64,000 nt of DNA from Coenobita brevimanus. Lineage: Eukaryota; Arthropoda; Malacostraca; Decapoda; Coenobitidae. The notes beneath the pieces are model-generated. The model was not told the origin of the DNA. It made no database searches and saw only the letters and a program-made list of their open reading frames with translations. Within the stretch, counting starts at the first letter, position 1. The number at the start of each line of letters is the position of its first letter. A program made the translations under genes and the position numbers. Location of the stretch: assembly GCA_032717465.1 (NCBI GenBank), contig JAVRFU010003718.1:1322926-1386925 (forward strand). The letters run 5' to 3'. This document shows positions 23,501-35,035 of this stretch, one piece after another.

Positions 23501-24540
23501 TAATAAGCATAAGTCTTACTGTACAGCTGCCACAAAATTGTCTGGGTGGAGATATGGTAGATTTTAGCTTCTGGTCTTCCCTGGGATAATTCAGCCATTT
23601 TATGTCTGATAAGCCAGAAGATGCAAAGAACCAAATTTACTGTATCCTAAAACTCATTCCAAACTGTCAGTAGAATATAACTGAAGGTAGCAAGAATGAA
23701 ACCTGAGTGACTTGTCTTAAGGGATCCGAGGGGGTTAACTTCACTGCAACAGACAGCAAGCAATGACTTCCAGAACCCAGTTATGCAGTCTGAATTAAAC
23801 CTGTAGGCAGAGTTGGTGGAGCATCACTGCCTATGCACTACAGTTCAAGAGGTTACAGGAGGCATCATCAACACTACAAGGAGCATACATCTCTATCCTT
23901 ACATGTTCTCTTCTAGCCTTGGGGCCTATGTTCTAAAGGGTGGCAAGATGGGGATAAATATACCGATTTCCAATGTGGCTATGGAGCTGGGTACTTAAGA
24001 AAATTTTTAAAGTCTATACATCTCTATCCAGACACCATCCTGCAAGGGGTGACCACAAAACTGCAGAAGTGAACATGAACCATCCATTTTAACCAACACT
24101 CACTCCCAGTTTAGAAGCTTTCCTTGTTAGATCACTACAGACTACCCTAAAAAAACAGCTGATAATTGTTGCAGCACTGCTAACATTACCCCTTTACAAC
24201 AATCAGCAACAGACCTTTTACAACAGACCAAAACTACATTTACAAAGGGCAAAACCAAGTTATGAAGAGCAGGACAAAACATTTACAAAGAGCAGGGCAA
24301 AACCGACACGAAGAACAAGAAAAAACTGATATTTAGGAGGAACAGGGAGGCCATGTGATGTGAAAGGATTGATTTTCGTGAAGAGTCATGAGGAAGATTT
24401 TTATTCGGGGGACATGTTATGTGCTGGAGCTAGCTTTGTGGCTAGGGCAGGGTAAGGAGTTGGGGGGGTAAGGAAGTTGAGGGGGATGTTGCTTCTACTG
24501 ACACACGACTCTCCCTTACGTGCCAAGAGATCTTAATGTG
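20562..24540. other. 4-kb AT-rich, low-repeat region; possible minus-strand 3' UTR
   Basis: No ORF resembles a known protein. On the minus strand an AATAAA lies at 20625-20620. The stretch from there to about 23094 is repeat-poor and would fit the 3' UTR of a minus-strand gene whose last splice acceptor is at 23097-23095. This is inference. A short family A remnant (CCAGACACCATCCTGCAAGG) lies at 24030-24049. Confidence 0.3.
23024..23094 (-). other. Weak candidate terminal exon (minus strand)
   Basis: The minus strand reads CCTTTTTTTGTTACTGCAG directly before 23094, a good polypyrimidine tract plus AG acceptor. A short open stretch ending in TGA at 23026-23024 follows, encoding MMYVWFKTSM and a few more residues. 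No family is recognised. The sequence could equally be chance. Confidence 0.2.
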
Positions 24541-25030
24541 GCGTGTTAGGAGGGTAATGCTGTATAGATGCAAAACCTGGGCAGCAGAGGAAGAGAATAT
24601 TTGTAGGCTCACATATACAGAAATGACAATGATTAGATGGATGTGTCGTGCATCCTCCAATGCCAGGCCTAGGGAGGCAAGGATTGCGAATTAAGAATTG
24701 AAGGGATGGATGTGACTAATGTATTGGTGTTGTGATATGGAGGGTTAGACATTGTTTGGGAATACTGAGAGGATGGAGAATTACAACTGGGTGCAAGAGA
24801 GAAGTGTGAATGTCTTGGGGAGGGGTACAGAAACAGACAGACAGGCAGGCACAGATACGCAAGCGCACACACGCATAGACACACACACACACACACACAC
24901 ACACACTGGGATGTCATAAGAGTGATCTCAGGGATGAGGGACAAATGGGAGGCTGCCAGAGATTGAGCAAAAGTGCCATTAGGTGCCCAAGGCTGATGCA
25001 TGCCAGCATATTGCAGCCTTTATGAAGGAT
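24540..25030 (+). repeat. Family B LINE fragment, longest copy, with (CA)n insertion
   Basis: This copy reaches further upstream than the others. Degraded plus-strand coding resembles a LINE C-terminal region (VMLYRCKTWAAEEENICR, TEMTMIRWMC), then GMDVTNVLVL-type sequence equivalent to the 64-bp array unit, then the MEDN-W segment. It continues to GTGATCTCAGGGATGAGGGA and the end ATTGCAGCCTTTATGAAGG. A (CA)n tract at about 24879-24906 and a (CAGG/CAGA) tract interrupt the copy. It shows that the 64-bp unit at 2945-5895 is ordinary LINE coding sequence present once here. Confidence 0.65.
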
Positions 25031-25077
25031 ACGATGAAGGGCAGAAGTGACATTTACAAAGAACGGAGGAAAAAAAA

Positions 25078-25097
25078 AGGGGGGGGGGGGGGGGGTC
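25078..25097. repeat. Poly-G tract
   Basis: A run of about 18 G follows an A-rich run (GGAAAAAAAAGG). It is a mononucleotide tract, prone to length error. Confidence 0.8.
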
Positions 25098-25544
25098 AAA
25101 GCCAAGATATTTACAAGAAACAGCAAAACATTTATGAGAAACTAGGCAAGGCCAAGACATGAGAAACTGTACAAAACCAAACCATTTATGATAAACAGTA
25201 AACCATGAAACAGGGCAACACATTGACAAGAAACAGGGCATAATAGGCACCTTCACCACAGATCAAGTTCATCCTTACAAACTGGAAAATGTAAACATCT
25301 TCCCAAAGTCTGACGAACACATGCTGAAATAATTGAACCATCCAAAACACACAGTAGTAGACACAGTTGTCATTGTATTTTGCCGGTTTTAAATTTACAG
25401 ACAGAACTGGACTGAATAGATGGTTATTTCTCTGACTACCTCATACAACCATAGCAAAACTTTTACAGCAAAATTTACCTTTCATCCATCCAATCCACAA
25501 ACATGCAAAAATTTAACAGACTAAAATGAACCTTCATATCAAAA

Positions 25545-25772
25545 TTATCTATTGCCAGACACCTTAATCCTGTAAGATGTGGCCACAAACAAATCGCCTC
25601 CAAGTCGCCCTGTCCAACGCTATTTCACTCTCCTGCTCCCAGCTAACCCCCCCCCCCTCTCTCATATACCTCTCCACTCCATCCCTCCATCTCATCCTTG
25701 GCTTCCCCCTCCCTCTCCCCCTTTCCACCTCACTCATTCACTCTCCTCGTCAGTCTCTCACTCAAAACTGGC
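25545..25772 (-). repeat. Family A LINE 3' end, inverted copy
   Basis: The complement strand ends with the family tail (plus-strand ATTGCCAGACACCTTAATCC). It contains the coding complement GTCCAACGCTATTTCACTCT ... CATCTCATCCTTGGCTTCCC. It is 5'-truncated. Confidence 0.65.
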
Positions 25773-26394
25773 CTTGATTACTATTTATCTTCTTGTGAGG
25801 CATGCAAGTACTTTAGCCACAGGTACCTCAACAAAGACATCACCTCAAAACTGCAACACTGGCCTTAAACAATGACCTATGAGCATGGCAAGTAAGGCAG
25901 AATTTACCTATATAAACAATGCAGAATTTAACTTATGAACACGGCAGGATTTATCTCCTATTAAAGTTATTACAGGAATTCATTACAAAACAGCAAACAG
26001 ACCACACATACCACTGACAAGCCAAACATCCCCCAAACACAATGATTACAGCCATGATATACCCTACACCAGACCCCCAAAATACCTCATTTAAAATACC
26101 AGGACATACCACACCCCCAAACCTAAAATACTGCACCATACCAACACTAAAATACCAGGCCATACCACGCCACTCCACCTACACTAAAAATACCAGGCAA
26201 TACCCAACACCACACCTGTACACCATAACCCTACACATTAATTAATAGAACACATGCAATGTTTTTAGCAATGTCCCATCCTTAAGTATTCTGGACTACA
26301 GTAACCTTGCCTCTAACACTATGGCTCAATCTCATCACATAAGGAAGCTCCCTAACACCTCTTCCCGTACGATTTACTTTTGGAGGTGGTCAGT
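25773..26394. other. Spacer with a small AATACCAGG motif cluster
   Basis: No gene is recognised. Motifs of the form AAAATACCAGG...ATACCAC recur loosely at 26090-26220. Confidence 0.4.
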
Positions 26395-28310
26395 TACTCT
26401 TTTTTTTAAACCAAGGAAGGAATCAAAAGCCACAAGCCAGCAAGATTGTTCCCTACAGAAAAAATAAAGCGATGAACAAATTCTACCCATTCATTTCAAG
26501 ATGCCTGGAGAGACAGTTTAAAAAAGGAGATCATAGGCAAAGGGAAATACAGGACAGTTGCAGAGTTGACCTGTTGCATACAAAGACTGGTATTAACTGT
26601 TAACTCTTGCTTTAGTGAGTCTGCCTGAAAAGAGATGCGAGTTTGCTGCCAGATGGGTGCTATACACCCACCATGGTGAAGGGTGTACGCAGACAGTTCA
26701 GACAGCAGTGACTATTGATGTAGCGATATAATGAGAAAGATGCAACAGTGTGACAAAGACTGAAGGGTAGCAGGAGGAACACAGACGAAAAGCCAGCAAG
26801 AGGTGAGTTAATGGGACAAAGCCAGCAAGAGGAGAGTTAACGAGACCAAATCAGCAACAGGTGGGTTAACGAGACAAAGCCAGCAAGAGAAGAGTTAACG
26901 AGACAAAGCCAGCAAGAGGTGAGTTAACAAGACAAAGCCAGCAAGAGGTGAGTTAACGAGACCAAACCAGCAAGAGGTGAGTTAACGGGACAAAGCCAGC
27001 AAATGAAGAGTTAATGAGATGAAAAGTCAGCAAGAGAGTTAATGAGAAAAAGCCAGCAGGAGGAGAGTTAATAAGATGAAAAGCCTTTGACTCCACCTTG
27101 AGAAATGCAGTATGTGGGGAGCCTCCCCACAAAAATTGTACTTGACACATGGGTGAATAAAACCAGTGTATAGTCAGTACCTGTGCAGGGCAGGGATAAA
27201 GATGGCACAGTTGACTTAGCACACCTAATCTCTCGGAAGCAGATTTTACAAGAGAGGTAATATGATCATCCCAAGATAAATCCCGTAAGAATAAAACCCC
27301 TAATGCATATTTTGATATTAAAATTAGAGCAGGAGTTGGCAATTTGGGGTTAATTACTCCCTTCAGGGTAATTTCTAGTTTTCTGGGGGTAACGAGACCC
27401 ATCCGCCTTTCAGGTGTCAGCATGAACGCAACTTATGTTCAGAAAACGAGAGGAGTCAATTTTGGCCGGCTGATGGCACATCCCTCACCTGCTGCCTTCC
27501 AGACAATTCAAGATGATGCTACAACCCAACCATCTTTAATCAGATTAATTCTGTTAACCCCATCTGCTGGCTTGAATTCAACTAAGCATAAAAATTCACT
27601 GATTTTTTTTTTTCTTCCCCTGCTACCACTTTACCATACCTTATCAGGAGGGCAAAGATTACTTGATTTTAGTTTTAATCAGTTTGTCTTGTATATAAAT
27701 GTATATAAATAAACCATCTTTGTCAAGTTTTATCAATATAGCTAACCAAAAAATTAGTTCCTATTGGCCAGGGTAACTGCAATGCTCCAAGCTCTTGACA
27801 TGGGTATTATTCAAACCTAACTGCTGACCCTTAATTAGAGAATACGACTGAGGCAAGATTATGACAGGTCTAAAGATGTCAGGACATACAGATGCATTAA
27901 GAATATTACATTTACCCCAATCAGAGATGAGCCAAGTCAGACATTATGTGTGCCACAGCCTCAATCCTTGTTTGAATTAAGTGCTGAGATGGACGCTGTG
28001 AGAAGTGGATGGAAAAGTGATGGGTGGAGTCATCAGTGTACAAGTGAATGGGGGTTAGATTTACAGCTTAGGTCACTGATGAACAGAAGGATGAGTCAGT
28101 GAGAGGACTATAGGAACAACACTAATGACAGCTCTAGAAGAACAGTGGCCGTCTACAACAGCAGCTGTAGAATGACCAGAAAGGAAGCTAGAGGTGAAGG
28201 CAGGATAAACCTTAAGATGGCAGTGGAAATTAAAGATTTATTCAAGACCTGACTGAAAACCAAGATAAGCGCAATTTATGCAGAATATGGCCATATTAGA
28301 TGGATTTATG
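26395..28310 (-). mobile_element. Decayed CR1/jockey-like LINE copy with an internal 29-bp expansion
   Basis: It aligns along its length with the 3' two-thirds of the LINE at 10098-13357: AACCAAGGAAGGAATCAAAAG near 26412, GAGCCTCCCCACAAAAATTG at 27119 and GAAGCAGATTTTACAAGAGA at 27236. Substitutions and indels are numerous and no long frame survives. The minus-strand frame at 26953-27423 keeps RDLSWDDHITSLVKSASERL, the counterpart of a motif in the better copy. At 26765-27075 the sequence homologous to 10565-10597 is expanded into ~9 units of about 29 bp (AGCAAGAGGTGAGTTAACGA). Confidence 0.75.
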
Positions 28311-29600
28311 AAACAGATGGACAGTAAAGTTGACCAGGCAAAATAAATCTCATGGGAAAAGATTAGGGTGCTTCCTAAATGAGAACACAGCCCCTAGTGC
28401 TGAAGGGGGAAATTACTGTGGTGGACTACAGCAGCCTACTCTTATGCATTTAGTACTGAAGGAAGAAGGGGCTATGGCATATATTACTTAAGCTTCAGAT
28501 ACAATACTGGGTGTTGGAAGTCATGCTCACTGTTTATGCCCTAAGTCTGCCATGGGGTCAGCTTGAACACTGAAATCTTAGCTCAGGCATCATAAGACTA
28601 CTGGTTTTAATCTAGCTTTGCCCAGATTTTTCTTCCTCTTGCAGCTAATATCAGACTATCCTATGGCTGTACATCCTCTTCACAGCAACTGATGACAAGG
28701 ATAGTCTAGTAAATACTGCTACAGCTCAGCATTAAAGATGGATACCGTAATTGTGCACAACATTACAGAAAAGAATATAATACAATAACCAGGGTACTGC
28801 AGCTTTATACAGTCCTCAAACCATGGCTGGTGAAGCAGCCTCTCACTGTCACACACTGGCAATGTTCTGGTACTCTAAGGTATCACTAAAACATGTACAA
28901 TTTAAAACACCAAGATCTTCCCTCACATTGCATGTATCAAACTGAGTCCTTAAACTGTACAGGAGTCAGGAGTCAAGGAACACAAGTCCAGGGAAATAAT
29001 TCAATGTAATTTTGACTGCACTTAGGCCACTGGTACTCTTAGCACAAATGCAACTTGAAAGCAGCCTCTTAATTCATGGGTATCTGGCTGACTTTTGTTC
29101 ATGAGAAGGAGCTACAGTTTACAATCTTGGATCATTTAAGTCCATTTATGCCTCTAACAGATTTATTTTTACATGAAAATCTTGTGGTCTGCTTAATAAA
29201 GCGTTACAGTTGACAATTTTGCTGCTTAATTTTAGTCCTATTTAATTTATGCCTCTAACAGACATTTAACATTTTTTAAACAATAAATTAATCTCCTGGT
29301 TTCATTTTCAAGCAAGTTTAGGCAGCAAGTGGCAGGACCTAAGTGTGCCAAGATTTAAGAGAAAAAAAGCCTTAAAGTTTCCACCTTTTTAGCAGCGGGA
29401 CGACCACCTGCCTGGAACCAAGACACCGGCCATGGTAGTGGTGGTGGTCTTGGCTGGTAGTTGTGGTCTGGAGAAGCTGAAATAGTGTAAATCACTTAGC
29501 CACCTATTTTAATGCTATCAAATACAAAATACAGCTTCCACATCATTCCTAACCTTATTCTGAATGTTAAATGCTAGGCAAATTTCAACTAATCTATTTC
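28311..29600. other. Low-repeat spacer, family E fragment near 28640-28740
   Basis: CTATGGCTGTACATCCTCTTC at 28660 matches window start sequence (family E). The rest shows no recognised repeat. Confidence 0.4.
29355..29476 (-). other. Candidate terminal exon, proline-rich (minus strand)
   Basis: The minus strand shows GATTTACACTATTTCAG, a good acceptor ending at 29477. An open frame of ~39 codons follows, reading SPDHNYQPRPPPLPWP, then SWFQAGGRPAAKKVE, and ends at a TAA at 29357-29355. The composition looks protein-like, unlike the surrounding DNA, and could be the last exon of a minus-strand gene. No family is recognised and no partner exon is identified. Confidence 0.3.
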
Positions 29601-29609
29601 TAAATTATA

Positions 29610-30170
29610 AGTGTTTGAATATTGCTTGAATGTAGTGCTGCCTACTTCTTCCTTTATCACTGTCTTCTTCCTTCTCCGCCATCCTTCCTGGCACACTACT
29701 TTCCACTTCAGATGCCTCTACACTGAGTGTAGAAGTAAGTTTCCTGTAACCCATGAAACCATTAACAACGCTGGGTGGTAACCATATAACCAAATTACAA
29801 GGTTGTGTGTGGCCTGGTATGGTTGTCCTGTTAACTGGGTGGACACCCATGTGTCATGCCTCCAATAACCACACCACACTTCCCTGTGCCTGTCATGAAG
29901 CACTGTCAACCACACAGGAACATCACTGCAGGTGACAGCCATGCAAGACCGGTTAACCTGCTGCTGCTGATGGTCTGCTTGGCCACACTGGTTAATACAG
30001 TTGTTCTATATCCCTAATAAACATTTACCTGTGCCTGTCATCAAGCACTGTCAACCACAAAGGAACATCAATGCAGTTGACAGCCATGCAGGGCTGGTTA
30101 ACCTGCTGCTGCTGCTGCTCTGCTTGGCCACGCTGGTTAATAAAGTTGTATATCCCTAACAAACTGTTGC
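29610..30170 (-). repeat. Dispersed repeat family D, inverted, with ~145-bp duplication
   Basis: The complement of GTAGTGCTGCCTACTTCTTC ... CCTGTAACCCATGAAACCAT ... GCTGGGTGGTAACCATATAA matches family D. Its outer part is duplicated: GTGCCTGTCATGAAGCACTG at 29890 and GTGCCTGTCATCAAGCACTG at 30033, each followed by GACAGCCATGCA and CTGCTTGGCCAC. Confidence 0.6.
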
Positions 30171-30219
30171 TGAATGGAAACCTGATCTACCTATAAAGTA
30201 AATCTGCCAATAGACAGTT

Positions 30220-30815
30220 TACTGGGCAGTATTGTAACCATATTCCTTGTGTTGTAGCCGACATGTGGGCATGTTAAGACACAGTTTACTGGGCAGTATT
30301 GTGTAACCATATTCCTCGTGTTGTAGCCGACATGTGGGCATGTTAAGACACAGTTTACTGGGCAGTATTGTAACCATATTCCTTGTGTTGTAGCCGACAT
30401 GTGGGCATGTTAAGACACAGTTTACTGGGCAGTATTGTGTAACCATATTCCTTGTGTTGTAGCCGACATGTGGGCATGTTAAGACACAGTTTACGGGGCA
30501 GTATTGTGTAACCATATTCCTTGTACTGTAGCTGACATGTGGGCATGTTAATAGTTTACTGGGCAGTATTGTGTAACCATATTCCTTGTACCAGTACTGT
30601 AGCCGACATGTGGTTATGTTAATAGTTTACTGGGCAGTATTGTGTAACCATATTCCTTGTACTGTAGCTGACATGTGGGCATGTTAATAGTTTACTGGGC
30701 AGTATTGTAACCATATTCCTTGTACTGTAGCTGACATGTGGGCATGTTAAGACACAGTGTACTAGGCAGTATTGTAACCATATTCCTTGTACTGTAGCTG
30801 ACATGTGGGCATGTT
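30220..30815. repeat. 67-69-bp minisatellite, ~9 copies
   Basis: The unit carries AGTTTACTGGGCAGTATTGT, AACCATATTCCTTGT and GTAGCCGACATGTGGGCATG. CATGTGGGCA recurs at 30262, 30331 and 30398. Some units lack ~7 bases (GACACAG) or carry an extra GT. The last unit runs straight into a family B LINE end. Confidence 0.85.
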
Positions 30816-31035
30816 AAGAGGATGGGGGATGACAACTGGCTGCACAAAATGAAGTGTGAACGTCAGGGGGAGGGTTGTGAAAGGCAGACCACAAAAAAAC
30901 CTGGAACAAAGTCAGTGTGACCTCAGGGATAAGACTGAATAAGGAGGCTGCCAGACTGGGCAGCATGGACAGCCACCATTAGGTGACCAAAGCCAATGAA
31001 TGCAAGAATGTTGGAGCCTTTATAAACGATACCAA
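30815..31035 (+). repeat. Family B LINE 3' end at the edge of the 67-69-bp array
   Basis: AAGAGGATGGGGGATGACAAC corresponds to the ERMEDDNW segment. CAGTGTGACCTCAGGGATAA and AATGTTGGAGCCTTTATAAA follow. The copy is truncated within the same ~15-bp stretch of the LINE as the copy at 5880. Confidence 0.7.
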
Positions 31036-31059
31036 CGATACACCAGTAAGGATGGTCCA

Positions 31060-31230
31060 GGAGTTGTGGGGAAAAGGGATTATTCTCCCAAGCTAGAACT
31101 AGATAGATATATCATATAGCCCTGCTGGGGTGACAGTGTTACCCCTCCCAGTAAGGCAGCTACCCAGGCAGGGCACGAACTCTCGACCTCGCACTCTAAT
31201 CAAACACTACCACTGACACACCCTGCTGTG
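31060..31230 (-). repeat. Probable tRNA-derived SINE
   Basis: On the minus strand GTGTCAGTGGTAGTGTTTGA resembles a polymerase III A box, and GGTCGAGAGTTCGTGCCC, 30-40 bases later, resembles a B box (GGTTCGANNCC). The spacing fits a tRNA-like SINE head. A body with GGGAGGGGTAACACTGTCAC follows. The tail is unclear, and a decayed tRNA gene is the alternative. Confidence 0.45.
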
Positions 31231-31534
31231 TAGTGGGGGAAACCTTACTCCCTTACTCTAACCTTACTCCCTTACTCTCAAATTCATAGGTAAGTACTGA
31301 TGGGTAAGCATATATAAACGATGCTGTGTTTGCTATTATGCATTACCTAACCTGACAATGGATTAGGTATTCCATGGACAGGAGATAAAACACGTGCCAA
31401 AACTATACAGCCAGGCAGAGCTAAACGACCATCCACTATACCAGACACCGATACAACAATGGCCAGAACTGCACCTAAATTACTGCTGCCAGCCAGGTGT
31501 GTCAAGCTAAGCCTATTTTGCCTCAGGCTATATA
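31231..31534. other. Spacer before the DNA transposon
   Basis: A short direct repeat (CCTTACTCCCTTACTCTAA) lies near 31247-31280. Nothing else is recognised. Confidence 0.4.
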
Positions 31535-34500
31535 CAGTAATCCCTCCAATATCCGATGTAATAGAGCTACAGGCAGGTCCGGATAGTGGTTCTGTCCGGA
31601 TATTGGGCCCCAGCTTATGGACTTGTACTTATGGACCCTAACTCAGAGAAACACCTATACAACTCCCTCTGGACATGCATTGCATCTATTTAAGACCCAA
31701 ATCACACCAATAAGGCACATAAATGACTGAAATAAATGCAAAAGAAGCATAAAATGAGGGTTTAGAAGTATGTTCATACAATATTAAACATTCTGGGTAC
31801 TTACAACAAGCCCCTGGCTCCTGGACTGGTAGTTATGGACCCTAACCCAGCCTAACTCAGAAAAACACCTTCCTACTGCACATGCATAGCTCCTAACACC
31901 CTATTCACACCAATAAAGGACATTAAAGAGTGAAATGAGGTAAGTATAGTATGGAAAAAAGTACAGTATGAAACACTCTGGCTACTTACAGCAAGTCCCT
32001 GGCCATCTCGATGAATAACCACCGCCTCTCAGACTCTGACAGTAAGAAGGATTTCCTGAAGCACTTGCAGTACACTGTTCCTGAAGTCTTGCACTGAACT
32101 TAATCAATCGCACTTAGAAGTCCGTTCTCTTCACAGTACGCACTCTTGTCTAACTAATGCTCCATTGTAACTTACTAAGTGTTGCACTCTGCACTTTAAC
32201 TTTTCCCATTCTTCTAATAATTTTCTAAAGTAAAAACAAACAAGTCTATTTACATTAAATTTTGTTCCAAATTAGTCTTTTCACTCAACTGTAAATCCTT
32301 AACACAACACACTTTTTTCACTGCACAACACTGTAAATTCGCGTGTGGTCTAGTGGAGAAGTTCTTGCTGTTTATTCACTGTCAGAGTCTGAGAGTAGCA
32401 CTGGCAGGTGACCTAGGGGTGCGTCGCCGGGTGGTGGTGATGACGTACCCACTGCAGACGACTCTGAATATAGACACAAACTCACGTTGAGCGGTGACTC
32501 CACTGTGGCTGATGTGCTGGGCTGTGGCTCGGAGAATGAGGGCCTGTCTTGGGGAGGCAACGGAGTGGAGCCAGGGCTGGGCACAGCGGGGGTCACGGGC
32601 CTGAAAAAACTGTCAATGGTTGATTGACGCAATGACCGATGATTCTGGCGATTGATGATGCGCTGCCTGAAAGCACGCACTTCCTCCACAAGTCCCAAGG
32701 GCCCCATCTCCCTGTCGCAGTCCGGGTGTTCCAGGTAGTCTAGGACGAACTCTAGGTGTTCCCGGAGTGCGCTCAGCTTGGGGATGGCTGGAGTAGTGTC
32801 CTGCTGAGACGAGTCCACATCATCGTTGCCTTCCTCCTCGGAATCTTCAAGCTCGGTGGTGACACCTGCAACTGAAGACGCGATCTCAATATCAGACAAC
32901 ATCTGATACCCAGGATCGCCCTCGTCGTCATCCAACCACTTACGAATCTCGTCCACATCAACATCGTCGCCGTGCATACGTAGCCGTGCATGGAAGTCAT
33001 CCACGTCAAACCCTAGAAAATTGTACTCCACATCCGTTCCGAGAAGCAGACGAGACCAACCATTTTCTAGTCTTGACAGGGACTTCCTTCCATGCACTGG
33101 CCCAGTTGTACAGCGCAGACTTGATGTTGTAGCGGCGAAGGTTTTCCAATGTCCGCTGGCCTAGTGTGTCCCGTCCCTCCCTGCGCTCGTCCTCGTCCTC
33201 GAGAACAACCATCACCTCGTCCAGGAACTTCCGGCGGTATAGGCGCTTTGTTGCCACGATCACCCCTTGGTCCATTGGTTGGATGAAAGCAGTCCTATTA
33301 GGTGGCAGAAACATGCACCTAATCCGGCCATTCTCAGCCACCAAGTCCTTGTCGCACGGGTGGGCAGGTGCATTGTTGAGGAGAAGGAGGACCTTTACCT
33401 GGTCGCGTGGGATTCCCAGTGTCTTCATCTGGTAATGGATGACCTCCTTGACAAAGTGGCGGTGGAACCAGTCTTTGAAGATGTGGCCTGTGAACCATGC
33501 CTTCAAAGAATGGTACCAGACGACAGGAAGGACAACCATCACCCCACGAAGACACCGAGGCTGCTTTGCACGGCCAACAACAACGGGCTTAAGCCAGTGC
33601 ATGCCGTTAACATTGGCACAACACAAAGCAGATATCCGTTGCTTGGAGAGCTTGCGGCCAGGTACACGCTTCTCCGTCTCCTCGGCTAGAGTGTTCGTTG
33701 GAAAAAGAGCGATAAAATAAACCAGTTTCGTCAGCGTTGTAGACTTGACCGAGAGTTAGGCCCTCCCTGTCGATCAAGCCCTTCACCTTGTGCCGAAACT
33801 CGTCAACTCCATCCTCGTTAGCGTCCAAAGCTTCGCCATGAGACTTACGGTTGGTAAGGCCATGCCATAACTTGAACGCAAAGAGCCAACCCTCGGATGC
33901 CTTGAAGTCTACGGCGTCGTGAAGCCTGGCGAACTTCTCAGCAGCAGCCTTCAGCTCCGTACCACGCACCATCACACCAGCAGCACGTTGCTGTCGATAC
34001 CAAATCAACGTGGAGCGGTCGCCTTCAGCAAACTTGGGGGTAAACATAGCCTTCCTCTCCACGTAGCGTGTGCTTCTCGACGAGAAGTCAGCCGTGTACT
34101 GCATGAGTTTGTCTCGGGATCTCTTGATATCGAACAAAGTAGATCGGGCCAGGTTGAACTCGCGGAGGATGCAGGAAGAAGACCATCCCGCATCTACTTT
34201 CTCCAATATCTCCCGTTTCTTCTCCAAAGTCAATACCACTCTCTTCCTCTTCTCAGGTGGCGGGGCCATCATCACACACACGAAGGAGAGGCATGAGAGC
34301 AGCAGGAGTGCCTGCAGCAGGTAAGAAACCACCACAAAAGCAAGCACGTGGGCAGCCATAACAACGAGCATGCACTTGCGGCGAGAGACAGGCGTAAAGT
34401 GGGGAGGATGCAGCAGCGCTCTATCAGACGTCGGAGGAATGACACGCCACAACAGTGCTCTCCCGCGCCGCACACAGCAAGTTCAAATTACGGGCGGGGA

Positions 34501-34599
34501 AATTCCCCCCCCCCAGTTTTCGGACCATTTTGGGAATATTGGATCCCGGGAAGATTATGTTCGGTTAGTGGGGATGTTCGGATATTAGAGTGATTACTG
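31535..34599 (-). mobile_element. Complete pogo/Tigger-type DNA transposon (Tc1/mariner superfamily)
   Basis: Both ends carry a ~22-bp terminal inverted repeat: CAGTAATCCCTCCAATATCC at 31535, and the complement of CAGTAATCACTCTAATATCC ending at 34599. Both are flanked by TA (31533-31534 and 34600-34601), the target duplication of this superfamily. The ~3.07-kb element encodes one transposase on the minus strand, with a long non-coding 3' side. In that side a ~150-200-bp segment is duplicated (GGACCCTAACTCAGAGAAACA near 31637 and GGACCCTAACCCAGCCTAAC near 31838). Confidence 0.9.
32372..34269 (-). pseudogene. pogo/Tigger transposase, two frameshifts, second catalytic Asp lost
   Basis: The start at 34269 (MAPPPEKRKR) is chosen because upstream codons have no family likeness. 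An N-terminal CENP-B/pogo helix-turn-helix (LTLEKKREILEKVDAG, CILREFNLARSTLFDI) leads to a Tc5/CENP-B-type second HTH (WLFAFKLWHGL). A DDE domain follows: first Asp in NADETGL (33732-33730), third in PMDQGVI (33272-33270). The second position reads NNAPAHP instead of DNAPAHP (33377-33375), which should abolish catalysis. Frameshifts lie near 33695-33710, in an A/T homopolymer, and near 33062-33078. The C-terminal part is acidic and Ser/Pro-rich, ending in LLSDSDSE. The protein would bind the terminal repeats and cut and paste the element. This copy is inactive. Confidence 0.9.
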
Positions 34600-34601
34600 T
34601 A

Positions 34602-34674
34602 CTCTGCTCTACAAGTGTCACCAATAATTTTATATAAAGATTATCCACTATCTATCTAGTCCCCCATTAACTAT
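34602..34674. other. Short spacer
   Basis: Nothing is recognised. Confidence 0.3.
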
Positions 34675-34870
34675 ACCGTACCTATAGCCCGACACCCTAA
34701 TCCCGTAAAGGGTGGCCGCAGACAAAAAGCCTCAACGTCGCTCTGTCACCCACCATTTGACTGCCCTCCCCCCTCCCTCACATACCTCTCAACTCCCTCC
34801 CTCCACCTCATCCTCGGTCTCCCCCTCCCACCACTTCACCTACATACACCCTCTTAGTCTGTCTTCCAGT
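34675..34870 (-). repeat. Family A LINE 3' end, inverted copy
   Basis: The plus strand reads GACACCCTAATCCCGTAAAG, GGGTGGCCGCAGACAAAAAG and CATCCTCGGTCTCCCCC. These are the complement of the family tail and the RGRPRM-coding stretch. Confidence 0.6.
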
Positions 34871-35035
34871 AACACCCCAATTACATAACCTCACCTGTAC
34901 AGCAATGACAATCATTACTTAACCTCACCTGTACAGCAATTACAATCACAATACTTAACCTCACCTGTACAGCAATTACAATCACATTACTTAACCTCAC
35001 CTGTACAGCAATTACAATCACATTACAAAATCCCT
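34871..35035. repeat. 36-bp tandem repeat, ~4 copies
   Basis: TTACTTAACCTCACCTGTAC followed by AGCAATTACAATCACA repeats every ~36 bp. Confidence 0.8.

Noticed and set aside
33166..33720. Plus-strand frames of 89-140 aa
   Set aside because: They are antisense to the pogo/Tigger transposase.
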